The notes: generated from the letters alone by a model not told the origin. A DNA stretch of 46,294 bases from DATKDP01 sp035546335 (GCA_035546335.1 DATKDP010000102.1:1-46294), one strand, 5' to 3'; shown: positions 1 to 7,381, counted from the first letter of the stretch. Numbers and translations: made by a program.

Positions 1-294
1 AAAGCCGACCGCAAGCAGCTTGAGACCTTCGGCGAAATACTCTCCGAGTTCCGTCCAGTCGGGCAACGGGCGCTCGAGACCTGCCACCACGTTTCGCACC
101 AGTCGCGCGAGGTACCCGAGCAGAAAGACGTACCCGATGAGAACGAATCCGGCGAGGTAGAAGAGCCCTCCGATGAGGACTTTCCGAATCCACTCCGGAT
201 CTTCGAACACGAAGGTGAACGAGCGGGCGAAGTCGAGCCCGGAGGGCGGCTGAGGCGGCGGGGACGGGGGACCAGGCTGAAGTTCGGTCGTCAT
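1..294 (-). CDS. DUF4013-like membrane protein, cut off by the window edge
   Basis: This reads leftward from an ATG at 292-294 and leaves the window after 98 codons, so only the N-terminal part is visible. A proline-rich cytoplasmic start (about residues 7-18) is followed by a predicted membrane helix at about 40-62. A segment beginning LPDWTELGEYFAEGLKLL follows, and this spacing (helix, basic loop, P-D/E-W..G..F.dGlk) is what I know from the DUF4013 family of multi-pass membrane proteins. The function of that family is not established. A strong Shine-Dalgarno sequence, GGGAGGG, sits upstream of the ATG. The gene is divergent from the TonB-like gene at 605. The family call is moderately sure and no biochemical role can be given. 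Confidence 0.7.
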   Translation of the reverse strand, partial: MTTELQPGPPSPPPQPPSGLDFARSFTFVFEDPEWIRKVLIGGLFYLAGFVLIGYVFLLGYLARLVRNVVAGLERPLPDWTELGEYFAEGLKLLAVGF

Positions 295-604
295 GCGTTC
301 TCCCTCCCGAAGCGTGGCGAGAGTGTAGCACGCAGCCGGCCGGCTCACCTCGACACTCCGATCACCGGGACGTCGCGAATCAGCCGATCGACGAATCTTC
401 TGAAAGTGCCGCCCGCCCTGGACTCCAGCGCGAAGAGCGGACGTCCCGCGCCCGCCTCGGGCCTACAAGCAACAGAAAGTTTTCAACCCAGCCCGCCACA
501 CTTTTCACCCCTCGTACGTCCAATCCGCAAGAACCGCACGGACCAGCCGTACCGAGCCGGGCAGAATGGGAAGAAAAGACAAGGGCCGTCCCTTGTAACG
601 CACG
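295..604. other. divergent intergenic region
   Basis: This 310-bp stretch separates two divergent genes. I see no convincing coding region: the short overlapping frames lack ribosome binding sites and homology that I can recognise. It holds the Shine-Dalgarno of the leftward gene next to 294 and an 18-bp inverted repeat at 579-596. No clear -35/-10 pair was found for either gene. Confidence 0.5.
579..596. promoter_or_regulatory. perfect inverted repeat, candidate operator
   Basis: ACAAGGG-CCGT-CCCTTGT is a perfect 7-bp inverted repeat with a 4-bp spacer. It ends 8 bp before the TTG start at 605, and its last bases overlap the in-frame stop TAA at 596-598. Its position where a ribosome binding site would normally be suggests a repressor operator or an RNA hairpin that controls translation of the downstream TonB-like gene. 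This is inference from symmetry and position only. Confidence 0.35.
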
Positions 605-1549
605 TTGGAACCGGAACTCCAATTCGTCTCGCGCGAACCGAAGAAGAGCGATGCGTCCGCCTGGGTCCTCGTCTCGCTTCTCGCTCACGCGTCGATTCTC
701 CTCCTGCTCGGAGGGCGGGACCGAGGTGTCCCTGCCGCGCAGGAGGCTCCGCTCGCGTACTACGTCGAGCTCTTGAGGCAGTCGCCCTTCGAGGAGGCGC
801 CCGGGCCGGCGGTGGAGAAGGCTCCGCTGAGCGCACCCTTCTCGAATGAGAACCGACGCGCTTCGATTCCGCAGCCGACAGGAGACCAGCCGACCAGAAG
901 ACCAGGAACGGGCGGCACCTACATCCCGGGGGGAGCCCCCGCCGCGCAGCCGCCGGCGCGGCAGGCCGAACGAGCCGTCCGCGGCGAGCGGGGTAGCGCG
1001 GCAGAAGGCACCGCGAAAAGCTCGCCCGAGCAGCACGATCCCTTCACGTTCCGCCAGCCTCTCGACGAGCACCCGGTCGCCCGGGCAGACGCCGCCCGGA
1101 CGGACGTCGACTGGAAGTCCGCCATCCGGGAAGTGGGGCGCGTCGCCTCCCTCGGCGTCGGCGGACCCGATCTCGGGCCTGGAGCGATCGGTGGCGAGGA
1201 AGGATTCGCGGAAAGCGGTCCGATCTCGTTCGAGACCCAATGGTACGAATGGGGGGATTACGCCGACGCGATGGTGCGCAAGATTCGCACTCACTGGTAT
1301 GCGAACATGCCGAGCGTGATCCGGCTCGGCCTTCGCGGCGTCGTGACGATCCGATTCACGATCCAGCGCAGCGGAACGATCACCGACATCCGAATCCTCA
1401 AGAGCTCCGAGATTCCCCCCTTCGACTTTGCGGCGAAGAAAGCGATCGAGCTCGCCTCCCCGCTCGCACCGTTGCCCGCCGATTTCCCCAACGCGACCGA
1501 GCAGGTCACCGCGCAGTTCTATTACAACCTCACGCCTCCGCGGCGGTAG
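605..1549 (+). CDS. TonB-like energy transducer, first of two
   Basis: This 314-residue protein has a basic/polar N-terminus, one membrane helix at about residues 20-37, a long low-complexity Pro/Ala/Arg/Gly linker (about 70-215) and a C-terminal TonB-type domain (about 225-312) with the VVTIRFTIQRSGTITDIRILKSS strand-turn-strand pattern. This architecture spans the periplasm to reach outer-membrane receptors, or acts like the related TolA protein. The start is TTG at 605: a stop codon lies three codons upstream and no other start precedes the membrane helix. There is no clear Shine-Dalgarno. The stop codon TAG (1547-1549) lies in the first units of a 7-bp tandem repeat. The gene is separated from the tonB-exbBD operon by a tRNA gene, so it may have a distinct partner or receptor. 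Confidence 0.75.
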   Translation: MEPELQFVSREPKKSDASAWVLVSLLAHASILLLLGGRDRGVPAAQEAPLAYYVELLRQSPFEEAPGPAVEKAPLSAPFSNENRRASIPQPTGDQPTRRPGTGGTYIPGGAPAAQPPARQAERAVRGERGSAAEGTAKSSPEQHDPFTFRQPLDEHPVARADAARTDVDWKSAIREVGRVASLGVGGPDLGPGAIGGEEGFAESGPISFETQWYEWGDYADAMVRKIRTHWYANMPSVIRLGLRGVVTIRFTIQRSGTITDIRILKSSEIPPFDFAAKKAIELASPLAPLPADFPNATEQVTAQFYYNLTPPRR

Positions 1550-1594
1550 AGGGTAGAGGGTCGAGGCTCGGGAGCCGAGGGTCGAGGCTCGAAA
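1546..1594. repeat. 7-bp tandem repeat array (GTAGAGG/GTCGAGG/CTCGAGG type)
   Basis: Seven consecutive heptamers can be read: GTAGAGG twice, GTCGAGG, CTCGGGA, GCCGAGG, GTCGAGG and CTCGAAA. The period is exactly 7 bp although the unit drifts. The TAG stop of the preceding TonB-like gene is bases 2-4 of the first unit. The middle is partly self-complementary (CTCGGGAGCCGAG). Confidence 0.75.
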
Positions 1595-1617
1595 TAGCCC
1601 CGTCGCACGACACGTTC

Positions 1618-1646
1618 TTGACCATACTGCCAGCGCGTGCTAGAAG
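1618..1646 (+). promoter_or_regulatory. sigma-70-type promoter for tRNA-Ala
   Basis: TTGACC at 1618-1623 and TAGAAG at 1641-1646 are separated by 17 bp, close to the housekeeping consensus TTGACA-N17-TATAAT. Transcription would start near 1653, giving a leader of about 48 nt to be trimmed by RNase P before the tRNA at 1701. Confidence 0.5.
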
Positions 1647-1700
1647 ATGCAGTCAGTCGCCCGCGACCCGACGCGGGCCACCCAACCACACGCAGGGCGA

Positions 1701-1776
1701 GGGGCCGTAGCTCAGTTGGGAGAGCGCCTGAATGGCATTCAGGAGGTCGACGGTTCGATCCCGTTCGGCTCCACCA
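1701..1776 (+). tRNA. tRNA-Ala, anticodon GGC
   Basis: The 76-nt sequence folds as a complete cloverleaf. The acceptor stem is GGGGCCG/CGGCTCC with discriminator A and an encoded CCA end. The D arm contains AGCTCAGTTGGGAGAGC, the anticodon arm is CCTGA-ATGGCAT-TCAGG, and the T arm has GGTTCGATCC. The anticodon GGC reads GCC/GCU alanine codons. The third acceptor pair is G3-U70, the identity element for alanyl-tRNA synthetase, which confirms the assignment. Confidence 0.97.
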
Positions 1777-1962
1777 ACCCTGAGGTCCGACTGCACGAGG
1801 AGCTGGAACAGCGATTGCTTCCGGTTGGTCACAGCCGCCGACCCCGTCTCCCAATTGGCGAACGTTCAGTCAGAAGGACGCAGTGCAGATCGAGGATTTT
1901 GCTTCACACGCCGGGGTGCTCATGGAAGACCGACATCGACCGGTCGCATCGAGGTGACGGCC

Positions 1963-2742
1963 ATGTTTGACGACATCCTGATCGAATCATCGAAAAAAGA
2001 GGGAAGCAAGCGAGGACTCCTCACGACCGTCATCTCCATGGTCCTCCATGTCGTGATCCTCGGCGCGGTCATCGCGGCAGGCTACTTCGTCAAGGAAAAT
2101 CCCGAGATCATCGAGAAGCCCATCGAAGCGTTCATGGTCGCGGCGGCACCTCCACCGCCCCCTCCCCCGCCGCCACCGCCAGCGACGACCGCGGCGCAGC
2201 AATCGACGCCGAGGGTCGAGACTCCGCAGATGAAGCCGCGCGAGTCGTTCGTCCAGCCGACCGAAATTCCGAGGGAAACCCCCGCGGTCAACCTCGATCA
2301 TCTTCCGGCGAGCGAGCCGTCGGAGGGAGGAGTCGTCGGGGGTGTCGAAGGAGGCGTGGTCGGCGGAGTCGTCGGCGGCGTCGTCGGCGGCGTGGTGGGT
2401 GGAACACTCGGGGGACACCTCGGAGGCGTTCTCGGCGGAACGGGGGATCGCCCGGTGCGCGTGGGCGGCGACGTCAAGGCGCCGGAGGTGATCACGCGCG
2501 TCGATCCCAGCTACACCGAGTCGGCGCGCAAAGCTCGCATCCAGGGGATCGTGATCCTCGAGGCGATCATCGACACGCAGGGACGCGTCACGGACGTCCG
2601 TGTGCTCAAGCCGCTCCCGATGGGACTCGACCAGGCGGCGCTCGAAGCGGTTCGCCGGTGGCGTTTCAGGCCGGGGACGCTCAACGGCCGGCCCGTCCCG
2701 GTCATCTTCAACCTGACGGTCAATTTCAGACTGCAGGCGTAA
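1963..2742 (+). CDS. tonB: TonB energy transducer
   Basis: This 259-residue protein couples the inner-membrane proton-motive force, through ExbB/ExbD, to outer-membrane TonB-dependent receptors. It has a cytoplasmic N-terminus, a membrane helix at about 20-43, eleven prolines in a row at about 63-73, a glycine-rich linker of GGVV-type repeats (about 120-165) and a C-terminal TonB domain (about 172-259) with ITRVDPSYTESARKARIQG, then VRVLKPLPMGLDQAALEAV and FRPG. The ATG at 1963 was chosen because GAGGTG lies 6 nt upstream and the membrane helix begins shortly after; upstream codons in this frame run back into tRNA-Ala. It is followed by exbB after 48 bp, so tonB-exbB-exbD-exbD is probably one operon. 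The Gly-Val linker replaces the usual Glu/Lys-Pro linker. Confidence 0.93.
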   Translation: MFDDILIESSKKEGSKRGLLTTVISMVLHVVILGAVIAAGYFVKENPEIIEKPIEAFMVAAAPPPPPPPPPPPATTAAQQSTPRVETPQMKPRESFVQPTEIPRETPAVNLDHLPASEPSEGGVVGGVEGGVVGGVVGGVVGGVVGGTLGGHLGGVLGGTGDRPVRVGGDVKAPEVITRVDPSYTESARKARIQGIVILEAIIDTQGRVTDVRVLKPLPMGLDQAALEAVRRWRFRPGTLNGRPVPVIFNLTVNFRLQA

Positions 2743-2752
2743 ACAAAAACAG

Positions 2753-2773
2753 GTCTGCCGGCAAGAGGCAGAC
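2753..2773 (+). other. intercistronic hairpin between tonB and exbB
   Basis: GTCTGCC and GGCAGAC are perfect 7-bp complements separated by a 7-nt loop (GGCAAGA). The hairpin ends shortly before the exbB Shine-Dalgarno (GAGGAG). There is no T-run, so it is not a classical terminator; it might set the ratio of TonB to ExbB/ExbD by stabilising or processing the message. The structure is seen; the role is inferred. Confidence 0.4.
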
Positions 2774-2790
2774 AAGAGGAGATAGCTGCA

Positions 2791-3504
2791 ATGGACCTCG
2801 AACATTTCACTCTGCTCGGAATGTGGAACTCGATGACCCTGATCGGAAAAGGCGTCGTTGTCGTGCTGGTGATCCTCTCGGTCTGGTCACTGGGCTTCGC
2901 GCTCGAACGCGCCTTCCGCTTTCAGAAGGCGAAGAAGGAATCGCTCAAGGTGGCTGTCGGCGTGACTCCGCTGCTCAAGCAGCACAAGCTCGAAGAGGCG
3001 ATCACCTTCGCCAAGGACAAGCGATACAGGCACAGCCATCTGGCGCGCGTGCTCGCCGCAGGGCTCACCGAGTTCCAGTACGAGCGCTCCCAGGACAATC
3101 CGCCCGACTTCGACATCGTCGAATCGGGAAAGAGGGCGATCGAGCGGGAAACGCTCATGACGACCGCCGAGATGAAAAAGGGGCTCGGAAACCTGGCCAC
3201 GATCTCGACCACGGCGCCGTTCATCGGCCTCTTTGGAACGGTCATCGGAATCATCACCGCGTTCAAGGGAATGGCCATCTCCGGCTCGGGCGGACTCGGC
3301 GCCGTCTCCGCAGGAATCGCGGAGGCGCTCTTCGCCACGGCGCTCGGGCTGTTCGTCGCGATTCCGGCCGTCTGGCTCTACAACTATTTCCTCGGAAAAA
3401 TCGAGCGTTTTCAAGTCGAAATGACGAATGCGGCCTCGGAGCTGGTCGACTATTTCATCAAAAACGAATCGCGCATGCGCGCACGCCTGACGGCGACGAG
3501 GTGA
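2791..3504 (+). CDS. exbB: MotA/TolQ/ExbB proton channel protein
   Basis: This 237-residue protein forms the inner-membrane proton channel that energises TonB. Three membrane segments are visible: about 14-36 near the N-terminus, about 130-155 (ISTTAPFIGLFGTVIGIITAF, the family signature APxxGLxGTVxGI) and about 170-200 (GIAEALFATALGLFVAIPAV). The length and three-helix layout match ExbB. A GAGGAG ribosome binding site precedes the ATG. It ends 4 bp before exbD, indicating translational coupling. Confidence 0.95.
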   Translation: MDLEHFTLLGMWNSMTLIGKGVVVVLVILSVWSLGFALERAFRFQKAKKESLKVAVGVTPLLKQHKLEEAITFAKDKRYRHSHLARVLAAGLTEFQYERSQDNPPDFDIVESGKRAIERETLMTTAEMKKGLGNLATISTTAPFIGLFGTVIGIITAFKGMAISGSGGLGAVSAGIAEALFATALGLFVAIPAVWLYNYFLGKIERFQVEMTNAASELVDYFIKNESRMRARLTATR

Positions 3505-3508
3505 CGCG

Positions 3509-3955
3509 ATGGCCTTCCAATCATTCGGTGGCGATCCCGACCAGACGAAAGGCGGCATCAACGTCACTCCCCTCGTCGATGTCTGCCTCGTTCTGCTGAT
3601 CATTTTCATGGTCGTCACGCCCATGCTGCAGCAGGGCGTCGACGTACTTCTTCCGGAAGGACAGCACGCGGAACGGAAGCCGGGCGACGAGAACGACCTG
3701 ATCATCTCGATCAAGCCTGATGGCACCGTCTTCGTCGGCCAGGACTGGATTCCTGATCGCGACCTGGTCGCCTATCTCCAGGCCGAGTATCAGAAGAATC
3801 CCGCGCGCGCGGTGATGCTCAAGGCCGACAAACGGCTCCAGTTCGCCAAAGTGCGGGAAGTGATGAAGGCTGCGAACGAAGCGGAGTTCACCCAGGTGGC
3901 GATTCTCACGCAGAACGAAATGGCAGGGGCTCAGATGGCTCAGGGGCGCATGTGA
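3509..3955 (+). CDS. exbD: ExbD biopolymer transport protein, first copy
   Basis: This 148-residue partner of ExbB has a short cytoplasmic tail, one membrane helix at about 22-44 (NVTPLVDVCLVLLIIFMVV) and a periplasmic domain ending near 148. The conserved proton-carrying aspartate in the P-L-V-D-V motif is D24. The gene starts 4 bp after exbB. With the second copy downstream it gives a two-ExbD operon, common in Bacteroidota, Myxococcota and Acidobacteriota, where the channel probably contains a heterodimer of ExbD chains. Confidence 0.95.
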   Translation: MAFQSFGGDPDQTKGGINVTPLVDVCLVLLIIFMVVTPMLQQGVDVLLPEGQHAERKPGDENDLIISIKPDGTVFVGQDWIPDRDLVAYLQAEYQKNPARAVMLKADKRLQFAKVREVMKAANEAEFTQVAILTQNEMAGAQMAQGRM

Positions 3956-4019
3956 GGACGAACGCTACGACGGCTGCGGTCCCATTCCGGCATCCTGAGC
4001 GAAGACGCGGAGAGACGAC

Positions 4020-4454
4020 ATGGCAATGACTTCAGGTGGCAGCGGCGGCATGCAGTCGGAGATCAACATCACTCCGCTCGTCGACGTGGTGCTCGTTCTT
4101 CTCATCATCTTCATGGTCGCTACGCCGATCATGCAGATGGGACTCGACGTGGAAGTCCCCCCGAAGGTCGAGGTGGCCGTCGAAGAGGCTCCCTCCGACC
4201 AGACGCAGCTCGTCGTCGTCGTCCGGCAGGACGGAATCTATCTCAATCAGGACGAGATGAGCTCGCCCGAGCAACTTCGCGACACGATCGCAGCGCACAT
4301 GAGCTCGCGCCCCGAGCCGAAAGACCGCGTCGTTTTCATCAATGCCGAGGATGCGGTGCTCTTCGATCGTGCGGTGGCGATCATGGATGTGATTCACCAG
4401 GCGGGAGCACACAAGGTGGGGTTTCTGACCGATCCGCCCAAACCGCTGGGATAG
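4020..4454 (+). CDS. exbD: ExbD biopolymer transport protein, second copy
   Basis: This 144-residue ExbD paralogue has the same plan: a short tail, NITPLVDVVLVLLIIFMVA as the membrane helix with the proton-carrying aspartate at D22, and a periplasmic domain. Its N-terminal tail is Gly/Ser-rich and its periplasmic domain differs clearly from the first copy, arguing against a recent duplication. GGAGAG upstream of the ATG can serve as ribosome binding site. A 64-bp gap from the first exbD contains GCATCCTGAGCGAAG, a fragment resembling the GTCATCCTGA repeat family. Confidence 0.94.
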   Translation: MAMTSGGSGGMQSEINITPLVDVVLVLLIIFMVATPIMQMGLDVEVPPKVEVAVEEAPSDQTQLVVVVRQDGIYLNQDEMSSPEQLRDTIAAHMSSRPEPKDRVVFINAEDAVLFDRAVAIMDVIHQAGAHKVGFLTDPPKPLG

Positions 4455-4493
4455 GTTGTTGACGCTCTCGAGATGCCTCTCTGGCACTCCTCC

Positions 4494-4541
4494 GAGCCCG
4501 AGCCCGCGGGGCCCCCGGGCCCGAGCCCGAGCCCGGCTTTT
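4494..4541 (+). terminator. GC-rich repeat (GAGCCC) and possible terminator after exbD
   Basis: Two copies of the hexamer GAGCCC on each side flank a core containing GGGGCCCCCGGGCCC, which can form a short GGGCC/GGCCC stem. TTTT follows at 4538-4541. It lies between the exb operon and tRNA-Sec and could end the operon transcript. The stem is short and the T-run weak, so the call is tentative. The period here is 6 bp, unlike the 7-bp arrays elsewhere. Confidence 0.3.
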
Positions 4542-4569
4542 CGAGCTCATGGCCGATTGAGGGCCTCGA

Positions 4570-4667
4570 GGAGGCGAATGGGGTCTGGTGGCCCCCGCGG
4601 TCTTCAAAACCGTTGTTTCGGCGCGGAAGCGTCGAAAGGTTGGTTCGATTCCGACACGCCTCCGCCA
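4570..4667 (+). tRNA. selC: selenocysteine tRNA, anticodon UCA
   Basis: This 98-nt gene has the special fold of bacterial tRNA-Sec. The acceptor is GGAGGCG/CGCCTCC, with the eighth position reading A opposite A. The D stem has 6 bp (GGGGTC/GGCCCC) closing a 4-nt loop. The anticodon arm is GCGGT-CTTCAAA-ACCGT with anticodon TCA, complementary to UGA. A very long variable arm pairs over 9 bp (TTTCGGCGC/GCGTCGAAA) around a GGAA loop. The T arm is GTTGG-TTCGATT-CCGAC, then discriminator G and encoded CCA. It implies that the genome decodes UGA as selenocysteine, with selA, selB, selD and selenoprotein genes outside this window. The next gene starts 16 bp downstream. Confidence 0.95.
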
Positions 4668-4683
4668 GTACAATGCGTCCCCG

Positions 4684-5484
4684 ATGCCGCTCCTGCTCGC
4701 CTCCTACGCCTTCGTTCTCGGCGCGGTCATCGGCAGCTTCCTGAACGTCGTCATCCACCGCTACCCGATCGAGGAGTCGATCGTCAGCCCTCCGAGCCGC
4801 TGCCCGCGATGTGGCGCGCGGATCCGCTGGTGGGACAACGTCCCCATCATCAGCTACCTCCTCCTTCTCGGCCGGTGCCGCTCGTGCCGCAGTCCGATCT
4901 CGTTGCGTTATCCCTTCATCGAGCTGGCCAACGGACTCTTCTACCTCGCGATCTTCCTCCACACCGGCGCGACGGTCGGATTCGTCCTCGTCGCCGCGAT
5001 CGTCTCGATGACCATCGTGCTGATCTTCATCGATCTCGAGATTCAGATTCTCCCCGACGCGATCGATCTTCCCGGCATCGCCATCGGCCTGCTGATCGGA
5101 TGGCTCGCCCTCGGTGATCGATTCGAGGGGCTGGTTCTGTCGCCTTCGCTCGCCGACTCGCTTCTCGGCGCGGTTCTCGGCTCGGCCCTGCTGTTGGGAA
5201 CGGCGCTCCTCTACAAGGCGCTGCGGGGAATCGAGGGGATGGGATTGGGAGACGTGAAGATGCTTGGAATGATCGGCGCGGTGGCGGGGTGGAAGCCGGT
5301 TCTCCCCCTTCTGTTTCTCGCTTCGATCGGCGGCGCGATCATCGGCCTCCTTCTCGCCTATCGCTCGCGCCAGGGACTACTGTTCGCGATTCCGTTCGGA
5401 GTCTTTCTCGGCCTCTCGACTTTGGTCGTGATCTTCTTTGGCCATACACTTCTCGCATGGTATCGATCGCTGCTCCTGGTCTGA
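4684..5484 (+). CDS. pilD: prepilin peptidase (type IV leader peptidase and N-methyltransferase)
   Basis: This 266-residue inner-membrane aspartic protease cleaves type IV prepilins after the conserved glycine and methylates the new N-terminus. An N-terminal segment GSFLNVVIHRYP is followed by the zinc-binding tetrad C40, C43, C65, C68, which marks the bifunctional enzyme with the methyltransferase domain. The two catalytic aspartates are D117 (FIDLE) and D190 (GLGD, followed by VKML). About eight hydrophobic segments are visible. ATG 4684 is the first start after tRNA-Sec; earlier in-frame ATGs would translate through the tRNA. No strong Shine-Dalgarno is seen. The pilin cassette that it presumably processes begins at 7505. 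Confidence 0.94.
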   Translation: MPLLLASYAFVLGAVIGSFLNVVIHRYPIEESIVSPPSRCPRCGARIRWWDNVPIISYLLLLGRCRSCRSPISLRYPFIELANGLFYLAIFLHTGATVGFVLVAAIVSMTIVLIFIDLEIQILPDAIDLPGIAIGLLIGWLALGDRFEGLVLSPSLADSLLGAVLGSALLLGTALLYKALRGIEGMGLGDVKMLGMIGAVAGWKPVLPLLFLASIGGAIIGLLLAYRSRQGLLFAIPFGVFLGLSTLVVIFFGHTLLAWYRSLLLV

Positions 5485-7166
5485 CGAAGATCGGGTTTCG
5501 GCGTGACGTGCGCCTCTTCCTCGCCGCGCTCGTCGGCTTCCTGGTGTTTCTGATCCTCCTTCTGCTGATCCTGTTGCAGAACTTCCTCCTCTCGTCCGAA
5601 CAGTTGATGCAGCGGCAGCGGCAGATTCTCGCCGATGCCGGGAAGGCTGCGCTCGACGCAATCGGAAATGAGGCGGGCGACAGCGAAGTGGCGGCTCTGA
5701 TCACGACGCTGCGGACGCGGTACGGCGCTCTGGCGATCGAAGTGACGAGGCCAAACGGGCGCCGGCTCCTCTCGGGCTCGGTGGGGGCGGAAGAAGAAAC
5801 GGCGCGACTCGAGCGCCCATCGAGTGCGGGACCGATGCGGCTATGGTTCGACGCGTCTCCGAACATCGAGATGCGCCGCACGTTCGGGTGGACTGCGGCG
5901 ATCACCATCGCGGCGACCGTGGCAGGGACAATCCTGCTGCTGCTCTATCTCCCGCGGATCGTCCGGCCGATCGAAGAGATGCTCGACCATGCGAAGGAGC
6001 TCGGTGAACAGCACTCCGATGTCGAAGAGTCCCGCTACCTGATCGAGACCTTCAAGAGCTCCATCGCCCGCCTCAAGAGTCAGGAGGGAGAGCTCAAGCG
6101 GCTTCATGATCGTGAAAAGAGCCGAGCGGACGACCTCGAGCGCATGACCGCCACGCTCACCAGGAGTCTCGGATCGGGATTCATCGCTCTCGACTCCAGC
6201 GGAAACGTGATCGACGCGAACCGTGCGGCGCGAGAGATTCTGAGAATCACGCCGGCTCGAGCACTCGCGGGAGCCCACATCAGCGAGGCTCTCGGCCCCA
6301 GCGCCTTCGCCGAGTGCCTCCGAAGCGCATTCGAGCTGGAGAGCAGCCTGGCGAGGAGAGAGATCGAGGCTCGGTTCGGTGACGAGGTCCTGACGATCGG
6401 ATTGACGACCGTTCCGCTTCGCAACGAGGAGGGGGGATTCCTCGGAATGCTCGCCCTCTTCACCGACCTGACACCAATCCGCTCGCTCGAGGCGCGCGTG
6501 AGGGATCTGCAGACTCTCGCCGATCTCGGCGAGATCTCGGCAGGAATCGCTCACGAATTTCGCAACTCCCTCTCGACGATTCTCGGCTACCTGAAGCTCG
6601 CCCGCCGGGAGTCTTTGCCTGACGATGCGCTGATGCGCGTTCGCAAAGCGGAGCTGGAAGGATCTCTCCTCTCCGCGGCCGTCGAGAGCCTCCTCGCATT
6701 CGCCAGACCGATGAACCTCGAGCGACGCCCCCTCGACCTGCGGCAGATCGTCGAGGGGATCGTGGAGCGTCTTCCTTCGAGCGACCGGGTCGAGGTCCGC
6801 GTCGAGGGGGACGCCGCCGCGATCGAGGGAGACGAAGCGCTTCTCGGGCGCGCGTTCGAGAATCTGATCCGCAACGCCATCGAGTCGGTCGAACAAAAGG
6901 GAGGCGATGGAAGCGTGACCATTCGCGTCAGCGATCAGCCCGTGCCGGCGGTCGTCATCTCCGACAGCGGCATCGGCCTCGATTCATCCAACGCCGCTCG
7001 ACTCTTTCTTCCCTTCCAGTCGGAGAAGGCCTCGGGGATGGGGCTCGGTCTCGCGCTGGCGAAAAAAATCGTCCTCCTTCATGGCGGTGCGATCCGGCTG
7101 ACGGGGGAGAAGGGCGTAGGTGCGACCGCGACCGTCGAGCTGCCCAACATGCCGAGTGGGGTATGA
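5457..7166 (+). CDS. PilS/NtrB-like membrane sensor histidine kinase with PAS domain
   Basis: This 569-residue sensor kinase starts at ATG 5457 and overlaps the prepilin peptidase by 28 bp, so the two are translationally linked. In order: membrane helix at about 18-42, a periplasmic sensor of about 95 residues, a second helix (about 140-162), a linker, a PAS-like domain (about 230-345), a dimerisation domain with H366 (AGIAHEFRNSLSTI), and an ATPase domain with N box (NLIRNAIES), G1 (ISDSGIGLD) and G2 (GMGLGLALAKKI). The single-phosphodonor H box and domain order match kinases that pair with NtrC-type regulators (PilS, AtoS, NtrB). Its place between prepilin peptidase and the pilins suggests control of pilus genes. 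No regulator gene adjoins it; an NtrC-type regulator is at 32404-33789. Confidence 0.88.
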   Translation: MVSIAAPGLTKIGFRRDVRLFLAALVGFLVFLILLLLILLQNFLLSSEQLMQRQRQILADAGKAALDAIGNEAGDSEVAALITTLRTRYGALAIEVTRPNGRRLLSGSVGAEEETARLERPSSAGPMRLWFDASPNIEMRRTFGWTAAITIAATVAGTILLLLYLPRIVRPIEEMLDHAKELGEQHSDVEESRYLIETFKSSIARLKSQEGELKRLHDREKSRADDLERMTATLTRSLGSGFIALDSSGNVIDANRAAREILRITPARALAGAHISEALGPSAFAECLRSAFELESSLARREIEARFGDEVLTIGLTTVPLRNEEGGFLGMLALFTDLTPIRSLEARVRDLQTLADLGEISAGIAHEFRNSLSTILGYLKLARRESLPDDALMRVRKAELEGSLLSAAVESLLAFARPMNLERRPLDLRQIVEGIVERLPSSDRVEVRVEGDAAAIEGDEALLGRAFENLIRNAIESVEQKGGDGSVTIRVSDQPVPAVVISDSGIGLDSSNAARLFLPFQSEKASGMGLGLALAKKIVLLHGGAIRLTGEKGVGATATVELPNMPSGV

Positions 7167-7175
7167 GCGGACGCA

Positions 7176-7342
7176 GAGGCTGGAGGCTGGAGGCTCGAGG
7201 CTGGAGGGAAACGATAGACGAGGGAGGAGGGGCGAGAGTCGCCTCTCGCCTTTCGTCTCTCCTCTCTCCTCTCGCCTCTCGTCTCTCGCCTCTCGTTCCC
7301 CTCCAGCCTCCAGCCTCCAGCCTCTAGCCTCTAGCCTCTCCC
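7176..7342. repeat. nested inverted 7-bp tandem repeats (GAGGCTG and CTCTCGY units)
   Basis: From 7176, GAGGCTG-type heptamers run for five units. The complementary CTCCAGC/CTCTAGC units run for six from 7301 to 7342. Between them lies a second, inner pair: GACGAGG/GGCGAGAG-like units (7211-7239) facing CTCTCGCC/CTCTCGTC units (about 7243-7296). The whole is therefore an imperfect palindrome made of heptamers and could form a long cruciform or RNA hairpin. It begins 9 bp after the stop of the histidine kinase gene. Confidence 0.75.
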
Positions 7343-7366
7343 CATGTGCAATGCGACCGCCGTCCT

Positions 7367-7381
7367 GTTACTATTTGTAAC
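7367..7381. promoter_or_regulatory. inverted repeat GTTAC-N5-GTAAC upstream of the pilin cassette
   Basis: GTTAC and GTAAC are perfect 5-bp inverted copies separated by TATTT. It lies between the repeat array and the first pilin gene, in the only region that can hold the cassette's promoter, so it is a candidate regulator binding site. No -10/-35 pair was identified with confidence. Confidence 0.3.

Noticed and set aside
4588..4683. N-terminal extension of prepilin peptidase from an upstream ATG
   Set aside because: The extra codons would translate the tRNA-Sec sequence; the protein aligns from the ATG at 4684.
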